A stretch of DNA of 37,264 nucleotides, taken from an uncultured Clostridia bacterium. GTDB lineage: Bacteria > Bacillota > Clostridia > Oscillospirales > QAMX01. The stretch is taken from the NCBI GenBank assembly GCA_944376195.1, contig CALWBW010000024.1, forward strand, positions 1 through 37,264. Reading direction: 5' to 3'. Every line of letters starts with the position of its first letter. The stretch's first letter is position 1. Shown piece after piece: positions 32,604-37,264 of this stretch. Made by a program: the position numbers and the translations under genes. The notes beneath the pieces were generated by a model. It saw nothing but the letters and a program-made list of their open reading frames with translations, did no database searches and was not told the DNA's origin.

Positions 32604-34517
32604 ATGAACCGGACGAAGTTGACGCATGCGCTGTGGGCGCGAATTACCGCTTTTTTTCTGCTGGTCTTGTTTACACTTGCCAGTATTGGGTGCGCTGCGT
32701 TGGTCCTTCTCGCAGTCGAGAATGACTGGTATCTCAGGAAACCGGACTTTTACGAGAGCTGGATCTACAATGAGATGCTGGACGACGACTTGTACGATAC
32801 AGAGCAATATTATTTTTATGGAGAACCGTCGTTTTTTGAAGAGTATATGGCCACGTGTCAGGAGGGGAACTATCTCTTTCGGATTCTGGACAGCAATGGG
32901 ACGATTTTGAAAGATACTGTGAGCGACGCTTCTGCGACCAGGATGTATGCGCAGAGGGTGTATATTCCATCAGGGCTGGAATTATCGGAAGTCGGGGAAA
33001 CAGAATCCGGAGAGCTGGTTATCGAAGCCTATTTGCGTACGCCTTTGCAGCCCGGGGATGGCTATTATGCGATGGAACAGTTTTTTGTATTTCTCTATCG
33101 GGCGCGCTATACCGTACTGATTGTCGGCGCTCTGCTGACGCTTGCCTCTTTTGTATTGTTTGTTTTTCTGATGTGCTCGGCAGGGCATAAACCGGGGGAA
33201 GAGCAGTGTGTGTTGCTCCGGCAGGATAAGATCCCGTTTGATCTGTATCTGGTGCTTGCGATCATGTTGGGCGCGCTTTGGGGGAGCTTTGCATCGGACG
33301 CCCTGTATTCCTCAATGGCGTTTGTGCGGGCCGCGGTAATCGGTGTTTCCATCGTGTTTTATTCGATCTTGGTTTATCTATTCTGCATGACGCTGGCGGC
33401 GCGGCTCAAGGTGGGAAAATGGTGGCGCAATACGATCATTTACCGCTTTTTCCGAATGATCTTCCGTTTGATACGCGGAATTGTACGGAGTTTTCCTCTG
33501 ACCTGGCGTGTGGCTTTGGGATATTGTGTATTTATGTTGATAAATATAATATGCATCCTGGTTCTTCCTTCAAACGGTAGTTTTTTGGGTTTCCTGTTTT
33601 TTCTGACCCTGGATTCCGGGATGTTGGCGTTCCTCTGCATTGTCACCATCCAGATGAAAATGTTGCAAAAGGCCGGAAAAGCACTGGCGGATGGAAATTT
33701 GGACCACAAGGTCAATACAGAAAATTTGTATTTTGATTTTAAGGAGCATGGCGAAAACCTGAACCGGATCAAGGACGGCATTACCAAGGCTGTGGATGAG
33801 CGTATGAAGAGCGAACGTTTTAAAACGGAGCTGATTACGAATGTAAGTCACGATATCAAAACGCCGCTGACTTCGATTATCAATTATATTGACTTGTTGA
33901 AAAAAGAGCATTTGGAAGGAGAAAAGGCAGCGGCTTATCTGGAAGTGCTGGAACGTCAGGCGGGGAAGCTCAAGAAGCCGACAGAGGATATTATTGAGGC
34001 GTCCAAAGCGTCTGCGGGCGTCATTGCCGTGAATCTGGAACGTACAGATGCGGTGGAACTGCTGAACCAGTCGCTGGGGGAGTACGGCGAACGTCTGGAG
34101 AAGAGCGGGATTTCAGCGGTTGTCGGCGCGCCGGAGTCGGGCGCCTGGATCCATGCGGATGGCCGGCTTTTGTGGCGTGTATTTGATAACATCCTGCAAA
34201 ATATTTGCAAATACGCGTTGCCGGGTACCCGTGCTTATTTCGATATCATACCCCAGAAGGACAGAATTGAAATTACGGCCAAAAATATTTCTGCCAGCGC
34301 CTTGAATATTTCCGCAGAGGCACTGATGGAACGCTTTATCCGCGGCGATTCATCGCGGAGCGGCGAAGGAAGCGGCCTGGGGATTTCCATTGCCAAAAGT
34401 CTGACTGAATTACAGGGAGGGACCTTTGCCATCCAGCTCGACGGCGATTTGTTCAAAGTGGTGTTAAGTTTCCCCATGTTTACGGAAACAGAAAAAAGTT
34501 TTGAACCGGAGTCTTGA
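32604..34517 (+). CDS. Multipass sensor histidine kinase
   Basis: 637 residues from MNRTKLTHAL; I prefer this ATG because GGAGG is 7 nt away, though ATG at 32601 is possible. A first membrane helix (about 12-35), an external domain of about 125 residues rich in Tyr, Glu and Asp, then about five more helices up to residue 355. The kinase core has the H box NVSHDIKTPLTSIINYIDLL (His about 416), N box FDNILQNICKYA and G box GEGSGLGISIAKS. The multi-helix block between sensor and kinase core is unusual for simple VanS-like kinases and resembles membrane-stress sensors. No transporter or target gene is adjacent. Confidence 0.94.
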   Translation: MNRTKLTHALWARITAFFLLVLFTLASIGCAALVLLAVENDWYLRKPDFYESWIYNEMLDDDLYDTEQYYFYGEPSFFEEYMATCQEGNYLFRILDSNGTILKDTVSDASATRMYAQRVYIPSGLELSEVGETESGELVIEAYLRTPLQPGDGYYAMEQFFVFLYRARYTVLIVGALLTLASFVLFVFLMCSAGHKPGEEQCVLLRQDKIPFDLYLVLAIMLGALWGSFASDALYSSMAFVRAAVIGVSIVFYSILVYLFCMTLAARLKVGKWWRNTIIYRFFRMIFRLIRGIVRSFPLTWRVALGYCVFMLINIICILVLPSNGSFLGFLFFLTLDSGMLAFLCIVTIQMKMLQKAGKALADGNLDHKVNTENLYFDFKEHGENLNRIKDGITKAVDERMKSERFKTELITNVSHDIKTPLTSIINYIDLLKKEHLEGEKAAAYLEVLERQAGKLKKPTEDIIEASKASAGVIAVNLERTDAVELLNQSLGEYGERLEKSGISAVVGAPESGAWIHADGRLLWRVFDNILQNICKYALPGTRAYFDIIPQKDRIEITAKNISASALNISAEALMERFIRGDSSRSGEGSGLGISIAKSLTELQGGTFAIQLDGDLFKVVLSFPMFTETEKSFEPES

Positions 34518-34600
34518 CGACCGGGAAGTAAAAAGGCGTTGAGGGCTTTCTGGAATTACAGAAAGCAGGCAATCAGATTTGGAGCTTTGCATTTGAAAAA

Positions 34601-34638
34601 AGCGTGCGGTGTAACGTTTGTCACACCGCACGCTTTTA
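34601..34638. terminator. Bidirectional terminator between kinase and GNAT genes
   Basis: A perfect 12-bp stem (AGCGTGCGGTGT and its complement) with a 10-nt loop has A6 on the left and TTTT on the right. A second 8-bp hairpin (GCTTTCTG/CAGAAAGC, 34545-34566) precedes it without a T-run. Confidence 0.9.
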
Positions 34639-34694
34639 TATAACTTCATCAAAAAATTATGGATACTGCCTATACAAGCAGAAATGATCTCCAT

Positions 34695-35858
34695 TTAAAC
34701 GTAATTTTGTTCCAACCAGCTTAATGGAAGCGGAAACCAGGATTGAACTTGCGTGCGCAAGGCAGCGGGGATTTCCGTATGATAATTTGCAGGGAAATGT
34801 CCCAATAAAATTCGCGTGGCGGTCAGAGAATCCCATGTTACATCAGGTTGTAAATTCGTTTTATGACACGTTACCGTTCCTCCGGAAACGCAAACCGATA
34901 CGGTACCATAGCCGCTGACGCCGATACGTGCCGTCCCGTCTGCAAGCAGGTGTTGCGAATTTTTTAACGGCAACAAGGCGCCAAGTACGTTCTCCCAATT
35001 GAAAATACGCCAGTTTCCGTTGTCAGACAAATGAAATTCTTCGGCAATGTCAGAGAGAACACGTGCGTAACTCTCTTGCCAAGGCGCAAGCTGAATAACA
35101 GTTTTGGCAATTTCGCGCTCTGCGAACCAGCGATAAATCATGGCGGTAAACGTCGCTTGGTCGTCAGCAAAAATTTCAGTAATGCGATCCTGGTTTGGTG
35201 TGGTTACCAAATATCCGACGACTTTCCCATCGGAATTCAGCGCCACCCAGGGCTTTGCATGTAAGGAGATCAAAAAAAGATAAAATTTCTCCAAGGGGCG
35301 AACACAATAAAACGGCTGAAGGTCATGTAATCTTTTGCATGCTTCGATATAATCCACGTCCGAATCTTTTAATTGAGTAAAATGGAGTGACGGCAATGCG
35401 GGCTGCCGCTTTTCCGTGTGACGAAGATTGGTACGGTGCAGTTGGTAGTGCAGCTGTATACCGGCCTTTTCATAGCCGAAATATTGGTAACGCTGGCGCA
35501 GCCCCGATAAAAAGGATAAATCCGTGTTTGATGCCTGCATTTGCGCAATACAGTGCTGCATCAATTGTTTCATCCAGCCTTTTCCCCGGTCATTGGGATG
35601 CGATGAAACGCCTCCGATTCCCTCAAGATGGAGTATTTTCGAGCCTACTTGAATTTGCGAGGGAAACATTCCCACAATGGCGCGAATTCTTCCGTGCTCA
35701 CGAATAGCAAAATTATGCTGCATATCTTCGTCAGTCGGCTGATATAAGAGAGGAAGCATATTGCCAAAGCGTGTAGGAGCATAGGCGGTACTGAATACCA
35801 GATCCAGAAAGTCAAGCGCTTCTTCAAAATCTGATGCCGACAGCTGTACAAGTTCCAT
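34695..35858 (-). CDS. GNAT family N-acetyltransferase, Eis-like
   Basis: 387 residues. The N-terminal GNAT fold has the acetyl-CoA motif GGVSSHPNDRGKGWMKQLM (about 82-100), preceded by AIVGMFPSQIQV. The middle continues as a second, motif-poor GNAT-like domain, and the C-terminus (about 300-387) is a beta-rich domain resembling the SCP2-like end of Eis proteins. The three-part layout and length match Eis-type acetyltransferases, some of which acetylate aminoglycosides or protein lysines; the substrate here is not deducible. GGAGG precedes the ATG. Confidence 0.85.
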   Translation of the reverse strand: MELVQLSASDFEEALDFLDLVFSTAYAPTRFGNMLPLLYQPTDEDMQHNFAIREHGRIRAIVGMFPSQIQVGSKILHLEGIGGVSSHPNDRGKGWMKQLMQHCIAQMQASNTDLSFLSGLRQRYQYFGYEKAGIQLHYQLHRTNLRHTEKRQPALPSLHFTQLKDSDVDYIEACKRLHDLQPFYCVRPLEKFYLFLISLHAKPWVALNSDGKVVGYLVTTPNQDRITEIFADDQATFTAMIYRWFAEREIAKTVIQLAPWQESYARVLSDIAEEFHLSDNGNWRIFNWENVLGALLPLKNSQHLLADGTARIGVSGYGTVSVCVSGGTVTCHKTNLQPDVTWDSLTATRILLGHFPANYHTEIPAALRTQVQSWFPLPLSWLEQNYV

Positions 35859-36349
35859 GGTTCATAATCCTCCGTGTTATACAGGAATATAAGCTTTGAT
35901 AAATCAAGTCTAATCCTTTGGAAATTGCACGAATAATATCTTTCGGATACTGAGACATGATTGTTTGCATTTCTTTCATGAACGCTTAAATAGAAACACG
36001 AGATTCCACATGTTCATATAAAGGCATATTTTTAATTGCTTTTTAATATATCAAGAAAAATTATGCCTGTCAAGCAACATGATTTCGATAAAATTAAACA
36101 AGAAGTAGTCGTCTTGATCGTTTGGCTTTAATCTTTATAATAACATCGAGGTTTGACGTGCCGGTCGCGCAGGAATATCTGAAGGCGAGAAAACCGCGAT
36201 TTTTGATTGGAGAAAGATTAATTAAACATTTGCAGTATTTGTTTATTTTTGCCGTCCTATTTTCTTTGTCGAATGTTCCGCTTTTGGGTGTTCATTTTGT
36301 CGAGTTTTCAGAAAAATAAGAGAATTTTTCGGAATGTTTGCGCTTTTCC
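35859..36349. other. AT-rich intergenic stretch without a supported gene
   Basis: About 490 nt between the divergent GNAT and MarR genes, clearly more AT-rich than its surroundings. Short open frames exist (plus strand 36122-36319, and a 22-codon frame starting near 36064; minus strand from about 35979 into the GNAT gene) but none has a ribosome binding site or recognisable product. They may be remnants of decayed genes. Confidence 0.5.
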
Positions 36350-36378
36350 TTGACTTCGGGCGAACTTTATAATAAGAT
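36350..36378 (+). promoter_or_regulatory. Promoter of the marR-MATE operon
   Basis: TTGACT (36350-36355), 17 nt, TAAGAT (36373-36378). A better -10 match, TATAAT (36368-36373), is only 12 nt from the -35. The operator palindrome covers both. Confidence 0.65.
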
Positions 36379-36389
36379 ATCTAATTATA
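36368..36389. promoter_or_regulatory. Probable MarR operator (22-bp palindrome)
   Basis: A 22-nt near-perfect palindrome with outer arms TATAAT/ATTATA and centre AGATATCT has one mismatched pair. It overlaps the -10 and ends 13 nt before the marR start. Size, symmetry and place fit a MarR dimer autorepressing its operon. Confidence 0.7.
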
Positions 36390-36402
36390 GGGAGTAAGTG
36401 GT

Positions 36403-36849
36403 TTGTTCGTCTGTTTGGAAAGGGGGAAGAATTTGTTTCACCGTTATTTTGTTGCGGTTGCCATGCGGCACAGAAACTTTACGAGAGAAACGTACAGTGC
36501 GCGCGGGATTAAATCGGGCCATACGAAGGTTTTGCGGGCGTTGGAGGAACATGGTTCCTGTATTCAGGTAGAGATTAGCCGCATATGCGACATTACGCCC
36601 GCTACAACCGTCAGCCTTTTAAATGTGATGGAAAAAGACGGTTTAATTGAACGGCACACCGTTCCTGAGGATCGCCGCGCGATTCATGTGGAACTGACGG
36701 AGCGGGGCAGAGAACAGATCGCGATTCTGGATGAATTGGATCAGCGTCTCACAGAGAATCTTTTGGATGGATTCTCTTCCGAAGAAATCGCCCAATTTCG
36801 AAATTATTTGGAGAGGATGAAACAAAACATTGAACGCGTTAGTCGATAA
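36403..36849 (+). CDS. MarR family transcriptional regulator
   Basis: 148 residues from a TTG with AGGGAG 8 nt upstream; a second TTG ten codons later also has a good site (AGGGGGA), so the start is uncertain. The winged helix is plain: SGHTKVLRALEEHGSCIQVEI, SRICDITPATTVSLLNVMEK (recognition helix) and DGLIERHTVPEDRRAIHVEL (wing), then C-terminal dimerisation helices. Its 3' end overlaps the MATE gene by 20 nt, so it most likely represses that exporter and itself through the palindrome at 36368-36389, released by a drug-like ligand. Confidence 0.95.
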   Translation: MFVCLERGKNLFHRYFVAVAMRHRNFTRETYSARGIKSGHTKVLRALEEHGSCIQVEISRICDITPATTVSLLNVMEKDGLIERHTVPEDRRAIHVELTERGREQIAILDELDQRLTENLLDGFSSEEIAQFRNYLERMKQNIERVSR

Positions 36850-37264
36850 GCTTTTTGTAAAAGATAAGCATTTTTACAGAACGATTCTGTTCCTTGCGCT
36901 GCCGATTGTCGCACAAAATATGATTACAATCGGCGTAAATATTATGGATACGGTGATGTTGGGAAGCTATGGCGAAACCCAGCTCTCCGGGTCCTCGCTT
37001 GCCAATGACTTTATTAATATTTTCCATATTTTATGTATGGGTATGGGCGGCGGCGCCGCCGTTTTGACAGCACAATTCTGGGGCGCAGGAGACCGCGCTT
37101 CCATCCGTAAAGCTGTGACCATTATGCTGCGGATCTGTCTTGGTATCATCGCGGCGTTTACGTTGGTGACCATTTTCTTCCCGGAAGAAATTATGTCGAT
37201 TTTCACGGATGACATGGCTGTTATCGAAAAAGGCGCCATTTATTTCCGCTGGAGCATCCCGCAG
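36830..37264 (+). CDS. MATE family efflux transporter, 3'-partial
   Basis: The frame starts at a TTG at 36830 (an in-frame stop lies 12 nt before, and GAGAGG lies upstream) inside the end of marR, and is open to the window edge: 145 residues so far. It begins MNALVDKLFVKDKHFYRTIL, followed by LALPIVAQNMITIGVNIMDT and VMLGSYGETQLSGSSLAND, typical of the first MATE helices, and GMGGGAAVLTAQFWGAGD. It is not a close copy of the MATE protein at 11969-13345. The substrate is unknown; the MarR partner suggests drug-induced export. Confidence 0.92.
   Translation, partial: MNALVDKLFVKDKHFYRTILFLALPIVAQNMITIGVNIMDTVMLGSYGETQLSGSSLANDFINIFHILCMGMGGGAAVLTAQFWGAGDRASIRKAVTIMLRICLGIIAAFTLVTIFFPEEIMSIFTDDMAVIEKGAIYFRWSIPQ

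Noticed and set aside
36122..36319. 65-codon plus-strand open frame
   Set aside because: Starts at a TTG without a ribosome binding site in AT-rich sequence; no recognisable product.
1..37264. Search for tRNA, rRNA, CRISPR arrays, insertion sequences and prophage genes
   Set aside because: No tRNA cloverleaf, repeat-spacer array, transposase or integrase could be made out by reading; a covariance or HMM search could still find a small RNA.

Overview
The window looks like chromosomal DNA of an anaerobic, fermentative, low-to-mid GC Gram-positive bacterium of the class Clostridia, probably near Oscillospirales (Ruminococcaceae/Oscillospiraceae). The basis is the gene set: pyruvate:ferredoxin oxidoreductase, clostridial-type pyruvate phosphate dikinase, acetate kinase, IreB, ZapA, MreCD, TmcAL, DUF378, DUF3784 and DUF6054 proteins, with strong AGGAGG-type ribosome binding sites and a guanine-type riboswitch. 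The family-level placement is inference. I saw no tRNA, rRNA, CRISPR array, phage module or intact insertion sequence.

Layout. 1-1.7 kb (+): 5'-truncated ffh, rpsP, khpA, closed by a terminator, then a CopZ-like metal chaperone. 2.0-8.8 kb (-): an envelope and division block of amidohydrolase, zapA, maf, mreC, mreD, PBP2, a degenerate M42 peptidase and a DUF3784 membrane protein. 9.2-11.8 kb (+): ppdK with a structured leader. 12.0-15.9 kb (-): a TetM/EF-G-like GTPase fused at its C-terminus to a Rae1/YacP-type NYN ribonuclease domain, with a MATE exporter starting 4 nt after it. 16.1-17.9 kb: a DUF6054 gene (+), and an FAD-dependent dehydrogenase (-) behind a purine-type aptamer with unusual J3/1 and P3 bases. 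18.2-21.0 kb (+): uxuB-uxuA for hexuronate breakdown. 21.1-23.7 kb (-): SH3/NlpC-P60 endopeptidase, a small conserved hypothetical, a ferredoxin-tailed aldo/keto reductase and ireB. 23.9-25.2 kb (+): an S1-domain protein and a DUF378 protein. 25.2-26.7 kb (-): a small membrane protein and tmcAL. 26.8-31.7 kb (+): ackA and nifJ. 31.9-34.5 kb (+): a two-component system. 34.7-35.9 kb (-): a GNAT acetyltransferase. 36.4 kb to the end (+): a MarR regulator overlapping a second MATE exporter that runs off the window.

How it fits together. PpdK, NifJ and AckA form a fermentative axis (PEP to pyruvate to acetyl-CoA, with acetyl-phosphate to acetate and ATP; no pta is in the window), fed by UxuAB from glucuronate or galacturonate. 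ZapA, MreC, MreD, PBP2, the NlpC/P60 hydrolase and IreB all concern wall growth and division.

The two most interesting items are the GTPase-Rae1 fusion with its coupled MATE exporter, which reads like a ribosome-directed stress or antibiotic-response operon, and the variant guanine-type aptamer controlling an uncharacterised flavoprotein.
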